Part shown: positions 43,592-52,212 of the stretch, one piece after another
How positions within the stretch are numbered: position 1 is the stretch's first letter
Layout of the letters: each line of letters begins with the position of its first letter
Assembly: GCF_014653195.1 (NCBI RefSeq)
Contig: NZ_BNAH01000013.1
Coordinates: 1-64,000, forward strand
Direction: 5' to 3'
Length of the DNA: 64,000 nucleotides
Origin: Thalassotalea profundi
GTDB lineage: Bacteria > Pseudomonadota > Gammaproteobacteria > Enterobacterales > Alteromonadaceae
Made by a program: the position numbers and the translations under genes
The notes under the pieces: generated by a model
What the model was told of the DNA's origin: nothing
Seen by the model: only the letters and a program-made list of their open reading frames with translations
The model's database searches: none

Positions 43592-45451
43592 TTAATCTTT
43601 GTCTTTTTGATATTTTCCGAAATAAATTATCTTCTCTACTGTTACAGGACCTTTAGCCAGCCCTAGTCTCATTGCTGGTGTTTCACCTTTATCATTTTTA
43701 TTAACGTAGTTGTAATAGACACGATATATATCAGCCATTTTAGTTAGCATGGCGGGGTTATATGGAGCGTAGCCATGCCATGTTCGTGAGCGATTCGTTG
43801 CAGAAGAATGAGGGCGTTCCAAAAGGTTAACGCTTCTTCTCACGTGCATAAAAAATCTATCGACAGCGTGCAGGCTAGCTTTTCTATACAAGTTAGCTTG
43901 GTGCTTTTCATCGTATCTGGATATGTTTGTTATTGCCGCTACCAATTTTGCTGGCTCTGGCAGTGTTGCAACAGGATATTCCAACCACTTTTCAGGGGAG
44001 TGCTTAATTACTTGGAGTTTATCTAGTCGCTCTAGAATCATCTCATTAACGACTGTTCTAAACTCTTTATTTGATAAATCCTGTCTTGGTATACCAGTAC
44101 GTTTCTTTATGACCCGATTTGTTGCTCTTACAGCCTTTCGCTTTTCATCGACACTCAAATTTTTTGAAGCCCTAACTAAAAAACCATCGCTAAGACCTTT
44201 CAATATATCGTCTTTAAAAATGCTTAAATAGGCAGTTTTCATCCCTGTATCTTGATCCATGTAAAAGCGAGTTTTTCCTGCGTATTCGGTAAGTCTCTTA
44301 ACGAGAAGGAAATGTGCCATCATTGTATATTCATTGTGAACCAACACACCTTTTGACGGTAATTTTACATCGCCATCAATATGTTCAGAGCTTGTTAAGT
44401 CAGATGAAGACAACTCTTGTTCAATTTTTAGTGCAACTTGTTCTTGAAGGTTGCTGGATTGCGACTCTGACACTTTAGACTTTTGTTTAGTAGCCAAAGC
44501 AAATTCATGTTCAAGCCATATCCTAGCGGTATATCGATGATGCTTGGGTTTTTCATGATCGTTATAAGTATCAGCCAGCAGCTCAATTTCAGATTGGGTT
44601 AATCGTTCTTCGAAATTGAAATTGAACGCGAAAATGTAACTAGTCTTTAGACAAGCTGTACTGATTCCATAAAGCTCAGTGTTACGTTTATCTTCTCGCT
44701 TAGTCCAATTCGTTGTTTGTACCTGTCTATCTGTTGCTAAATAAAGTCGGTCTAGTTGTAACTTGCCTTCAACTAACTTTCTTTCTCGCTCTGCTACAAA
44801 TTTCAAGCATTGGTTATGAATAAAATCTATCTTGTCGTAAAGCGTTTGGGGTGAAATATCTAAATGTTTAATGATCCTTCTTAGCGGTGTGTGCATCAAT
44901 ATCAGATCGAACAACCTGATATTGATCTCAGGTCTCTTTTGCTTTCTGGTCTGCTTACCAATAGTTAAGGTTTTTCCACAATGATTGCACTCATACCTAG
45001 GTGTTCCAGCACCTGTATAACCACGTTTTTTTACACTAGGCTCAAAGAATTCAACGGTATAGGTAGGACAATCAGGGTTAGTACACTTGGGCTTCTCAAC
45101 TTCCAGATATCGACTTAATCGCTCATATTCTTCGATAACAGCTTGATTGCTCTTGAGCATATAGGTGGCTTGAACTAGCTCTCCATTGGCTATTCTGTTC
45201 TTGCAAGCTTTGCATACAAGCGCGGCTTCATTTTTACCTGAGCCAGATGTTCCATAAAGCGGGTGGTGTTTAGTTACTTGACGTTCTGGTACATTGCCGT
45301 TAAAGTTTTCGTCAGATAATGCTCGATGTGTAGCATCCTCAGGGGATATCCCAAAGTTCTCGCATTTAGTAAACTTACAACAGTTGACTTGCAATCCTTT
45401 ATACGGCTCAGGGAAGGAAGGCCAATCCTTCTGGCTAGATTTCTTTCTCAC
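43592..45451 (-). CDS. Zinc-ribbon, DDE-like transposase (putative)
   Basis: A 619-residue protein. Its N-terminal part has several CxxC pairs (KFTKCENFG, CKACKNR, CTNPDC, CNHCGK). The C-terminal pair of these resembles the zinc ribbon plus HTH of IS1/IS1595-type transposases (RYECNHCGKTLTIGKQ, then SPQTLYDKIDFIHNQC). An RNase-H-like core follows: LATDRQVQTTNW (Asp241), FYMDQDTGMKTAYL (Asp399 or 401), and a C-terminal NYVNKNDKGETPAMRLGL recalling the 'N..TPA..GL' end of DDE enzymes. The catalytic glutamate is not identified with confidence. It is bounded by inverted repeats. Confidence 0.7.
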   Translation of the reverse strand: MRKKSSQKDWPSFPEPYKGLQVNCCKFTKCENFGISPEDATHRALSDENFNGNVPERQVTKHHPLYGTSGSGKNEAALVCKACKNRIANGELVQATYMLKSNQAVIEEYERLSRYLEVEKPKCTNPDCPTYTVEFFEPSVKKRGYTGAGTPRYECNHCGKTLTIGKQTRKQKRPEINIRLFDLILMHTPLRRIIKHLDISPQTLYDKIDFIHNQCLKFVAERERKLVEGKLQLDRLYLATDRQVQTTNWTKREDKRNTELYGISTACLKTSYIFAFNFNFEERLTQSEIELLADTYNDHEKPKHHRYTARIWLEHEFALATKQKSKVSESQSSNLQEQVALKIEQELSSSDLTSSEHIDGDVKLPSKGVLVHNEYTMMAHFLLVKRLTEYAGKTRFYMDQDTGMKTAYLSIFKDDILKGLSDGFLVRASKNLSVDEKRKAVRATNRVIKKRTGIPRQDLSNKEFRTVVNEMILERLDKLQVIKHSPEKWLEYPVATLPEPAKLVAAITNISRYDEKHQANLYRKASLHAVDRFFMHVRRSVNLLERPHSSATNRSRTWHGYAPYNPAMLTKMADIYRVYYNYVNKNDKGETPAMRLGLAKGPVTVEKIIYFGKYQKDKD

Positions 45452-45516
45452 AAAAAAGCACCATAATTAAGTTAACTAACTAAATTATAGTGCATTTTTA
45501 TAAAATATTAAGCGCT

Positions 45517-45561
45517 AGCACCACATTAACTGAACGGCTTGTATTGATAGCTCGCCTTTTT
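45517..45561 (-). repeat. Right inverted repeat of the element
   Basis: The plus strand reads AGCACCACATTAACTGAAC, then GGCTTG, TATTG, ATAGCTCGCC and TTTTT; this is the inverse of 42447-42492. On the plus strand it ends in GCC-TTTTT, so it could also work as a terminator at the outer edge. Confidence 0.88.
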
Positions 45562-45564
45562 ATT

Positions 45565-45574
45565 ATCAAATTAT
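45565..45574 (+). repeat. Possible target-site duplication, right copy
   Basis: ATCAAATTAT, nine of ten bases as in 42433-42442, directly outside the right inverted repeat. Confidence 0.35.
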
Positions 45575-45732
45575 AATTAGTACTCATTTTTAATCCTTAC
45601 CTTGTATATTCCCCTTTATTTATTCTTTAATTTTTAACTTTTTATGTAATTCGTCAGCTTTTTTCTGGAATTCGTCAGCAATTTAATTCTTCTAACTTTA
45701 TATTGATCCTTAAATTTTAAGGTGACTTCTTT

Positions 45733-46422
45733 ATGAATAAGTTTTTTATGAGTAAATTGAATTTTTTATCTTCTGCGAATTTAATCAACGTATATTTTAT
45801 TAAAAATATACGGGCAACATTTTTGATCTTAGTTGGCTTACTTCTAAGTAGTTTTAGTTTTTCATTAAGTGCCAATAAAATGCCTGAAAGTTATCGTCAA
45901 TGTATTGCATGTCATGGAGAGCAAGGAGAGGGAAATACACAATTAAAGTCACCAGCACTTGCAGGGCAATCAGCTAATTATCTTAATAGACAATTATTGA
46001 ATTTTACTAATGGACTACGAGGACGTCATGAAAAAGATGTGCTTGGTATGCAAATGGTTGCTATTAGTAAACAATTAGATTTGAACACGGAAGTTCCCCA
46101 AATTACCACTTTCTTAGCGGCATTGCCTTCACCTACTATCGAACATCAAGTTACAGGTGATTTAAAAAATGGAGACCGTTATTATCAAGCAAGATGCGGC
46201 GCATGTCATGGTGGACAAGCCCAAGGGAATCCTTCAATGAATTCACCTAAATTATCAGGACAAAGCATAGACTATTTAAGACGCCAAATGATTAACTTTT
46301 CAACTGGAATTCGTGGTACGCATTCAGATGATAAGCTTGGTCGTCAAATGGCGATGATGTCTAAAACCTCTTCAGGCAAAGAGCTTGAAGATATTTTTTA
46401 TTACATTTCAACGCAGAAGTAA
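45733..46422 (+). CDS. Diheme cytochrome c (c4/c553 type)
   Basis: A 229-residue exported protein with two tandem cytochrome c domains. The heme sites are CIACHGEQGEGN (Cys57-His61) and CGACHGGQAQGN (Cys155-His159). Each is followed by the repeated distal pattern LAGQSANYLNRQLLNFTNG and LSGQSIDYLRRQMINFSTG with a distal methionine (MQMVAISK; RQMAMMSK). The N-terminus is a long signal sequence (TFLILVGLLLSSFSFSLSAN). It is the first gene of a three-gene redox operon. Such proteins deliver electrons to oxidases or peroxidases in the periplasm. Confidence 0.9.
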   Translation: MNKFFMSKLNFLSSANLINVYFIKNIRATFLILVGLLLSSFSFSLSANKMPESYRQCIACHGEQGEGNTQLKSPALAGQSANYLNRQLLNFTNGLRGRHEKDVLGMQMVAISKQLDLNTEVPQITTFLAALPSPTIEHQVTGDLKNGDRYYQARCGACHGGQAQGNPSMNSPKLSGQSIDYLRRQMINFSTGIRGTHSDDKLGRQMAMMSKTSSGKELEDIFYYISTQK

Positions 46423-46429
46423 TAACGCT

Positions 46430-47746
46430 ATGAAAACACTAACGAGTATCGCAGTGTTAGTTATTTTTAGTATTATCTTTTTTACTAATGCGGCTCCTCA
46501 AGGTGCTGCTGTGGCCAAACAAAATAAAGTTAGGCAAACATTAGCTGTATTTCAGCAAGTTGAAGATTTTACGCTAGCACAACATTGTCCACCAAGCTTT
46601 GAGTTAACAGAACAAGGTGTTTGTAGATTGTTAACTCAATATCAATTTTATAGCTCGGTACAAAATAAAGGTTTAGGGGGGACACAAACTAATTTACCGC
46701 CACATAGAGATGGTTTTACCCCTGCACAAATTGATTTAGGACGCTTTTTGTTTTTCGATCCTGCGTTATCAAAAGATGGTTCAATTTCTTGTGCTAGTTG
46801 TCATCAACCTGATAAAGGTTTTAGTGATGATCTTGATAGAAGTATCGGAATTACAGGTGAGAAAATTGCGCGTTCTGCTCCTTCATTATGGAATGTAGCT
46901 TTTGTTGATAAGTTTTTTTGGGACGCTCGCTCTACTAGTTTAGAGGAACAAGCGTTGGGACCATTATATGACCCTCTTGAAATGGGAAATAACCCAAGTC
47001 AGTTATTAGAGACTTTACGTACCAATGAATATTATGTCGCTATGTTCAAGCAAGCGTTTCCTGAAGAAGAAAAGATTGAATTAGCGCAAATATATACATC
47101 CCTTACGGCATTTCAAACTTCTCTTATTTCATTAAATAGCCGTTACGATCGATATGCACATGGTTATCACAAAGCGTTAACAGAGGAAGAAATTGCAGGG
47201 TTAAATGTGTTTCGCTCGTTTGTTGCAAGATGTGCAGAATGTCATCAACCTCCTTTATTTACAAATAACGAAGTTGCAGTGATCGGTGCTCCGGAACCAG
47301 AAGGAAGAAAACTAGATATTGGAGCAGAAAAAACTTATAACGCACCTAAGCTGCGTGGTGGCTTTAAAGTTCCGACGTTGAGAAATATCGTTAAATCAGC
47401 TCCTTATATGCACTCTGGCCGATACGATAATTTGAGAGATGCCGTTAAGTTTTATAATGATGGCCGTGGAAATTCAATCCCAGAAGGTGAAACAATGTTA
47501 ATTCATTGGCATATCTCTGAGCCTAATTTAACCGACGATGAACTAGACTTAATTGTGACCTTTTTAGGTACATTAACCGATGCAAGTTTAACTCCAAGAA
47601 TTCCAACGAAAGTGCCTTCAGGCTTACCTGTGGTAGATAAAAAATATCAACAAAGAATAAGTGAAAATCAATCATCAACATTAGTAAAACAATCAACACA
47701 ATTAAAACCAAATAACGAAAAAATAATCACGCATAGTGGGGAATAA
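46430..47746 (+). CDS. Diheme cytochrome c peroxidase (CcpA/MauG family)
   Basis: A 438-residue exported enzyme with two c-type hemes: CASCHQPDKGFSDD (Cys121-His125) and CAECHQPPLFTN (Cys268-His272). The family segments LGRFLFFDPALSKDGSI, SAPSLWNVAFVDKFFWDAR and FKVPTLRNIVKSAPYMHSG are present. Bacterial CCPs reduce periplasmic H2O2; MauG relatives oxidise protein side chains. The start at ATG 46430 gives a signal peptide (SIAVLVIFSIIFFTNAAP). The upstream cytochrome gene ends eight bases earlier, and it is probably the electron donor. Confidence 0.9.
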   Translation: MKTLTSIAVLVIFSIIFFTNAAPQGAAVAKQNKVRQTLAVFQQVEDFTLAQHCPPSFELTEQGVCRLLTQYQFYSSVQNKGLGGTQTNLPPHRDGFTPAQIDLGRFLFFDPALSKDGSISCASCHQPDKGFSDDLDRSIGITGEKIARSAPSLWNVAFVDKFFWDARSTSLEEQALGPLYDPLEMGNNPSQLLETLRTNEYYVAMFKQAFPEEEKIELAQIYTSLTAFQTSLISLNSRYDRYAHGYHKALTEEEIAGLNVFRSFVARCAECHQPPLFTNNEVAVIGAPEPEGRKLDIGAEKTYNAPKLRGGFKVPTLRNIVKSAPYMHSGRYDNLRDAVKFYNDGRGNSIPEGETMLIHWHISEPNLTDDELDLIVTFLGTLTDASLTPRIPTKVPSGLPVVDKKYQQRISENQSSTLVKQSTQLKPNNEKIITHSGE

Positions 47747-47747
47747 T

Positions 47748-49271
47748 ATGAGTTCAGGAAAAATAATTGGTGCAATACTTGTCGTAGGAGCCTTTGCAGG
47801 AGGAATGTATTTTGGTGGAAATCAAAATGCAACCCCAGTGATCACAAATACTTCTGGTGGTGCAAGTTATAGTGGTGGCTATGATAAGTCAGCCGATGTT
47901 GATGTGGCTAAAAGTGCGCTTAAAACGGCAGCCGCAGAGCGAACAGTTGCAGGCCAAGTTCATGTAGTAAATGATGGTGATAAAATTATGGATGCGGTAA
48001 TTACCGCAAAGCCTGGAGATACTATTCAGGTTATGCCTGGTACTTATCATGAAACAGTCTATGTTGATAAAGATGACATTCGTATTATTGGAGTGATCCA
48101 AGAAGGTAAACGAGCTACCTTAGATGGTGAAGGGATTTTAAATGATGCCTTTTTATACTCGGGTAATAACTTTGTTATCGAAAACTTTATTATTACCAAA
48201 TATAAAGGTAATGCGATAATGGGGCAGGCGGGTAATAATTTTGAGATCCGAAATAATATAATTATCGATACTGGCGTGTACGGTATATTCCCTCAATTAG
48301 GAAAAAATGGCATTGTTGAATATAACGTGATTTCGGGTATTGAAGACGCTGCTATTTATGTTGGAATGAGTGATAATATTCATGTATCTCATAATGATGT
48401 ATTTGCTAATGTTGCTGGCATTGAAATTGAAAACTCACGCCATGCAATTGTTGAAAATAACAATGTTTACAATAATACTGGGGGGATTTTAGCTTTTATT
48501 ACTCCAGGTTTACCTATAAAAACAACGTTTGATGTAATTATACGTAATAATTTTATTTATGATAACAATCATAAAAACTTTGGGGCACCTGGTTCAACTG
48601 TTGGTGGTATTCCTGCTGGTACCGGTATATTGATTATGGCTGCTGATGACGTTGTCGTTGAAAATAACATTATCACCGGAAATAAAACGGCTGGAATATT
48701 AATTACCGACCATGCCAATGCGCCAAATGTAACAACTGATCCAGAATCTGATCCTAACCCTGATGGTGTTAAAATATTGAATAACCTTATGCATAATAAT
48801 GGTTATGACACTATCGATGAAGTTAAAGCATTAATGTTGACTGAGTTTAAACAAGGGAAACCTGACATTGTCCGTGTTGGTAAAAGTACAGGTAGCTGTA
48901 TTATCAATCGTCATCGTTATGTTAGTGTTGGTGTAAAAGGCTGGGAAGAGTGTGGGTTTACTAATACCGCATCGATTGATACTTATTTATTAGATGAACC
49001 TGTACCGCCGAGAGTTATTGATCCATCAGAACGTGGAAAGGTAGTATATAATGGTGTTTGTGCGGGCTGTCATACCTACACAGGTCGTATGATTGGTCCT
49101 CCAATTCAAATAATTCAGGCTCTATATATGGATAACCCTCAAGGTATATCTGATTATATTAATAACCCAACTAAAAAACGTGAAGATTATCCTGAAATGC
49201 CACCACAGAATTATTTAGACGAAAAAACACGTCTTGCAGTGGCCGAGTATTTATTGTCTAGAACAAAGTAA
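47748..49271 (+). CDS. Parallel beta-helix protein fused to a cytochrome c domain
   Basis: A 507-residue protein with an N-terminal membrane anchor or signal (IIGAILVVGAFAGGMYFGG). Right-handed beta-helix repeats follow at about residues 65-325 (GDTIQVMPGTYHETVYVDKD, then many N-N-x-I coils such as FEIRNNIIIDTG and VVENNIITGN), as in NosD/pectin-lyase folds. A C-terminal cytochrome c domain has VCAGCHTYTGRMIGPP (Cys438-His442) and a distal Met in YPEMPP. GGGGA lies six bases before ATG 47748. This fusion is unusual: the helix may bind a polysaccharide or a metal while the heme links to the peroxidase operon. The function is unknown. Confidence 0.85.
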   Translation: MSSGKIIGAILVVGAFAGGMYFGGNQNATPVITNTSGGASYSGGYDKSADVDVAKSALKTAAAERTVAGQVHVVNDGDKIMDAVITAKPGDTIQVMPGTYHETVYVDKDDIRIIGVIQEGKRATLDGEGILNDAFLYSGNNFVIENFIITKYKGNAIMGQAGNNFEIRNNIIIDTGVYGIFPQLGKNGIVEYNVISGIEDAAIYVGMSDNIHVSHNDVFANVAGIEIENSRHAIVENNNVYNNTGGILAFITPGLPIKTTFDVIIRNNFIYDNNHKNFGAPGSTVGGIPAGTGILIMAADDVVVENNIITGNKTAGILITDHANAPNVTTDPESDPNPDGVKILNNLMHNNGYDTIDEVKALMLTEFKQGKPDIVRVGKSTGSCIINRHRYVSVGVKGWEECGFTNTASIDTYLLDEPVPPRVIDPSERGKVVYNGVCAGCHTYTGRMIGPPIQIIQALYMDNPQGISDYINNPTKKREDYPEMPPQNYLDEKTRLAVAEYLLSRTK

Positions 49272-49331
49272 TTATTTGAGGCTTTTAACTAAGTAGTGAT
49301 TATTAGCCAATAAATTCCATCCTAAAAAGTT

Positions 49332-49368
49332 AAGAAGCAGCAAGGCGTCTTGATGCTTCTTTTATTTT
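49332..49368 (+). terminator. Terminator of the cytochrome/peroxidase operon
   Basis: Stem AAGAAGCAGCAAG / CTTGATGCTTCTT with one mismatch and loop GCGT, followed by TTATTTTTC. Confidence 0.8.
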
Positions 49369-49438
49369 TCTTATCAATATTTCACTGATAAATTTAATAT
49401 GCTAACTTGTTCGAGTTCCTATTTAATGAGCTTAGAGC

Positions 49439-50188
49439 ATGAAGTATATTATTTTTTTATTTAGCGTTATTACCTTCATTAGTCTTGCTAATGAAAAAAT
49501 ACCTCAGACAAACGTAACTCAATTAGATGTACCGCAACTAAAAATAGTAGAGATAAGTAATGATGTTTATCAACATATATCATATAAACATGTTAAACCA
49601 TGGGGAATGGTTGCCGCTTCTGGCTTAGTAGTTATTGATGGCAACGATGCTTATATTATTGATACGCCATGGTCGTTGGCCGATACTCAGCAATTGATCA
49701 AGTGGATAAAGTCCAAAGGGTTAAAACTTAAGGCAAGTGTTGTTACTCATTTTCACGAAGATGCTAGTGCGGGTATTCCTATTCTTAATCGTTCTAAAAT
49801 AAAAACGTATGCATTATCGCTAACCAATGAGTTATTAGCTCTCAATAATAAAGAACAATCTAGTGATGAAATTATCAGTGATAACTATGTATTAGTGCCA
49901 AATACAATAGAAATATTTTATCCAGGAGCGGGCCATAGTCATGACAACATCGTGGTTTGGTTACCTAAAAGTAAAGTACTTTTTGGGGGCTGTTTTGTTA
50001 AAAGTATTGAGAGTAAAAACTTAGGCAATACTGCGGATGCATCTATAAGTAGCTGGCCAAAATCTATTGAAAAAGTAATATCTCAATACCCTGATATTAA
50101 CATAGTGGTGCCTGGCCATGGTAAAATCGGTGATATAAATTTACTGAAGCATACAGCACTACTTGCGCGTGATAAAAGTATGCTTTAA
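49439..50188 (+). CDS. Subclass B1 metallo-beta-lactamase (IMP-like)
   Basis: A 249-residue exported zinc hydrolase with signal peptide YIIFLFSVITFISLANE. All B1 ligands are present: HFHEDASAGI (His104, His106, Asp108 = His116/118/Asp120), GAGHSHDNIVVWLP (His166 = His196), LFGGCFVKS (Cys185 = Cys221) and VPGHG (His227 = His263). Stretches such as GNDAYIIDTPW, LTNELLALNN and LGNTADASISSWPKS strongly recall IMP/SFH enzymes. Family members hydrolyse penicillins, cephalosporins and carbapenems; activity here is not shown. No integron or IS is directly adjacent, so it is chromosomal. Confidence 0.93.
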   Translation: MKYIIFLFSVITFISLANEKIPQTNVTQLDVPQLKIVEISNDVYQHISYKHVKPWGMVAASGLVVIDGNDAYIIDTPWSLADTQQLIKWIKSKGLKLKASVVTHFHEDASAGIPILNRSKIKTYALSLTNELLALNNKEQSSDEIISDNYVLVPNTIEIFYPGAGHSHDNIVVWLPKSKVLFGGCFVKSIESKNLGNTADASISSWPKSIEKVISQYPDINIVVPGHGKIGDINLLKHTALLARDKSML

Positions 50189-50236
50189 CCTTTGCCTACT
50201 AATCAATTAGCATCATTTATTATTTCGGTTAATTTA

Positions 50237-50779
50237 ATGCACTTACAGACAAAAAAAGTAGTAGTTAAGAAAAACTCAGGTTTTACTTTAATCGAGTTAG
50301 TTGTTGTTATTGTTATTCTTGGTATTTTGGCTGTTACGGCACTCCCCAAATATATTAATTTAAAGTCAGATGCTAACCTCGCGATAATGGAAGGTGCTAC
50401 GGGCGCAATTAAATCAGCAGTATCGCTATTTAAGGCAAAAACATTAACATCAGGTAATAGTTTTACTACCGTTGTTGAGTTTTCAGGTGTAAAGGGCAGT
50501 AATTATCAACCTTGGGCTGCAACAGCTTTAGGTGCTGGATTTTCTGCAGATTACTCTTCTCCCCCTGAAATATTTGAAGGTGCAGGTTTAGATGTGAATG
50601 ACTGGGCATATCGTATTTATACAACAGGCGGTAGTTATTCTGTGGTTGCTTCACCTCGCAGTGTTTTAGATATAGCACAACCATCAGTTGCTGAAGTGAA
50701 AGCGACCAACTGTTATTTTGAATATCATTGGAAAAGTGATGGCGAACCTGTGATCACCATCATTAGTACAGGATGCTAA
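50237..50779 (+). CDS. Prepilin-type protein (MSHA/type II pseudopilin-like)
   Basis: A 180-residue protein with a class III prepilin signal: a short basic leader ending in KKNSG and cleavage before FTLIELVVVIVILGILAV, then LPKYINLKSDANLAIMEGAT. The C-terminal domain carries two cysteines (ATNCYFEYHWKS and IISTGC at the very end), typical of MSHA-like pilins. No prepilin peptidase, ATPase or other pilus gene is adjacent, so this is an orphan. ATG 50237 was chosen; TTG 50192 would lengthen the leader. It overlaps the next gene by seven bases. Confidence 0.83.
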   Translation: MHLQTKKVVVKKNSGFTLIELVVVIVILGILAVTALPKYINLKSDANLAIMEGATGAIKSAVSLFKAKTLTSGNSFTTVVEFSGVKGSNYQPWAATALGAGFSADYSSPPEIFEGAGLDVNDWAYRIYTTGGSYSVVASPRSVLDIAQPSVAEVKATNCYFEYHWKSDGEPVITIISTGC

Positions 50780-51180
50780 ACTGTAGTGTAAAACAGAAAT
50801 TCGAAACTTATCCAAAAGATATTGCTATTTCGCTGCATACGATTCGTGATCTTATTTTAAGAGTCGCAGCACAAGAAGGTATTAGTGATTTAATTGAAAC
50901 CTTGAAGTGGGGTGAGCCTAGTTATACTTCAAAAATCGGTAGTAGCATTAGGTTTGACTGGAAAGCTAAATCTCCTGAACAATATTATGTCTACTTTAAT
51001 TGCAAAACAACATTGATAGAAACATTCAAAGAAGTGTATGGCAATATTTTTATTTATGAAGGTAATCGTGCTCTTGTATTCAATAGAGGGCAAGCGCTGC
51101 CGGTGAATGAACTATCACATTGTATTTCACTCTCACTACGATACAAAAAAATAAAACATCTCCCTTTGCTTGGTTTATAA
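50773..51180 (+). CDS. DUF1801 domain-containing protein
   Basis: A 135-residue protein with the YdhG-like DUF1801 fold: SLHTIRDLILRVAAQEGI, then ETLKWGEPSYTS, FDWKAKSPEQYYVYFNCKT and the terminal LSLRYKKIKHLPLLGL. The function of the family is unknown. The start overlaps the end of the pilin gene, suggesting coupled translation. Confidence 0.85.
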   Translation: MLNCSVKQKFETYPKDIAISLHTIRDLILRVAAQEGISDLIETLKWGEPSYTSKIGSSIRFDWKAKSPEQYYVYFNCKTTLIETFKEVYGNIFIYEGNRALVFNRGQALPVNELSHCISLSLRYKKIKHLPLLGL

Positions 51181-51246
51181 AAACTTAAGTTTCAAAGTAA
51201 TAACTTTCTACTAACCTTTGATTTATTTAAGGTATTTCTCATGATA

Positions 51247-52119
51247 TTAACAGAGAAAATCTTTGATCACATTTTTCATAAATTTGACTCTATTGGTAGG
51301 TATAGCGTGTTTATTAACACATAAATATAGGCTTTCACTGACAGAATTTATTAATGGATGGATGTTAATTAAGTTCTGCTGGTGAAATGCTTTAGCGGCA
51401 AAAAGAGGTAATACAGTGAAGCCTAACCCTTTAGATACGGGCTCTAATATCAAGCTAATTTGATTAGAATAACCGCGTTGGATAAATTGATTTACATGTT
51501 CAAATTCCGGAAAGTTTTTACTGAGTAATAACTGTCCATGATGATTAGCATCAGGGTGTGATATAAAGCCAAGTGATAATAAGGTTTGCCAATCTATCGA
51601 GTGAAATTTTTGCGAAGTGACTAGCACTAAAGGCTCAATTGCTATTTTCTCACAAACAATGCTTCCTAAACCGCTAAGCTGCGAAATTATGCCTAAGTCT
51701 ATTTCTCTATTGGCTAACCTTTGTTCAATACTGCGGTTGGGTGCAAAATCATAATTTATCACTAATTTAGGGTACTTTATTTGAATATTAAGTAAGTGCG
51801 GATACAGTTGTAAACCAACACTACCCGGTGATGCCATTATGATAGAGCCTTCATGTGGCTCATCTTGGGTAATTAAACGTTCTAATTCCTGTGACGATTT
51901 AAGAAGTTCTTGTCCCTTGATAAATAATTTGTTGCCAGCGTCATTTAGTGTGAATGATTTACCATCTCTAATTAACAGTGTGATTCCTAATTGCTGTTCT
52001 AGTTTTTTAATATGTTGACTGACTCCTGATTGCGTCATAAAAAGCTTATCAGCTGTTTTAGTAAAATGACCTATTTCTGCAAGAGTGCAAAATGTTTTCA
52101 ACCAAAGGTGATTAATCAT
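51247..52119 (-). CDS. LysR-family transcriptional regulator
   Basis: A 290-residue LysR regulator. The N-terminal winged helix (FCTLAEIGHFTKTADKLFMT, then QSGVSQHIKKLEQQLGITL) and a periplasmic-binding-protein-like effector domain are clear. It is divergent from the VOC gene at 52213, and the 93-base space holds an inverted repeat ATGATAA-N11-TTATCAT, a typical LysR operator geometry. It probably regulates that gene. The effector is unknown. Confidence 0.9.
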   Translation of the reverse strand: MINHLWLKTFCTLAEIGHFTKTADKLFMTQSGVSQHIKKLEQQLGITLLIRDGKSFTLNDAGNKLFIKGQELLKSSQELERLITQDEPHEGSIIMASPGSVGLQLYPHLLNIQIKYPKLVINYDFAPNRSIEQRLANREIDLGIISQLSGLGSIVCEKIAIEPLVLVTSQKFHSIDWQTLLSLGFISHPDANHHGQLLLSKNFPEFEHVNQFIQRGYSNQISLILEPVSKGLGFTVLPLFAAKAFHQQNLINIHPLINSVSESLYLCVNKHAIPTNRVKFMKNVIKDFLC

Positions 52120-52146
52120 TACGAAATGTACTTATATTGATAATAA

Positions 52147-52171
52147 ATGATAATTTTTTATACTTTATCAT
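52147..52171. promoter_or_regulatory. Candidate LysR-type operator
   Basis: A 7-bp perfect inverted repeat ATGATAA / TTATCAT with an 11-base spacer between the divergent LysR and VOC genes. It fits a LysR dyad but was not tested by comparison. Confidence 0.5.
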
Positions 52172-52212
52172 AAGTTTTATACTTTGGTCATTACATCAAT
52201 TGAGGAATTAAA

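Larger units (their letters stand above)
42443..45564. mobile_element. Inverted-repeat-bounded element (about 3.1 kb) with transposase-like gene and two passenger genes
   Basis: The two ends (42447-42492 and 45517-45561) are inverted copies of one sequence of about 45 bp, with only a few mismatches. The element holds, from left, a hairpin, two unknown plus-strand genes and a minus-strand DDE-like zinc-ribbon protein that starts 66 bases inside the right end. An imperfect 10-bp direct repeat flanks it. It lies 20 bases after the DUF3718 stop. A transposable element with passenger genes is the simplest reading; the family was not recognised. Confidence 0.65.

Noticed and set aside
42443..45564. 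The inverted repeats as integron attC sites
   Set aside because: The ends do not show the GTTRRRY/RYYYAAC core boxes in the right places, no integrase gene is present, and the copies are inverted, not direct.
42612..45588. Exact 12-base direct repeat TTAGTACTCATT at 42612 and 45577
   Set aside because: One copy is inside the element and the other outside, not symmetric to the inverted repeats. It is more likely chance in AT-rich DNA.
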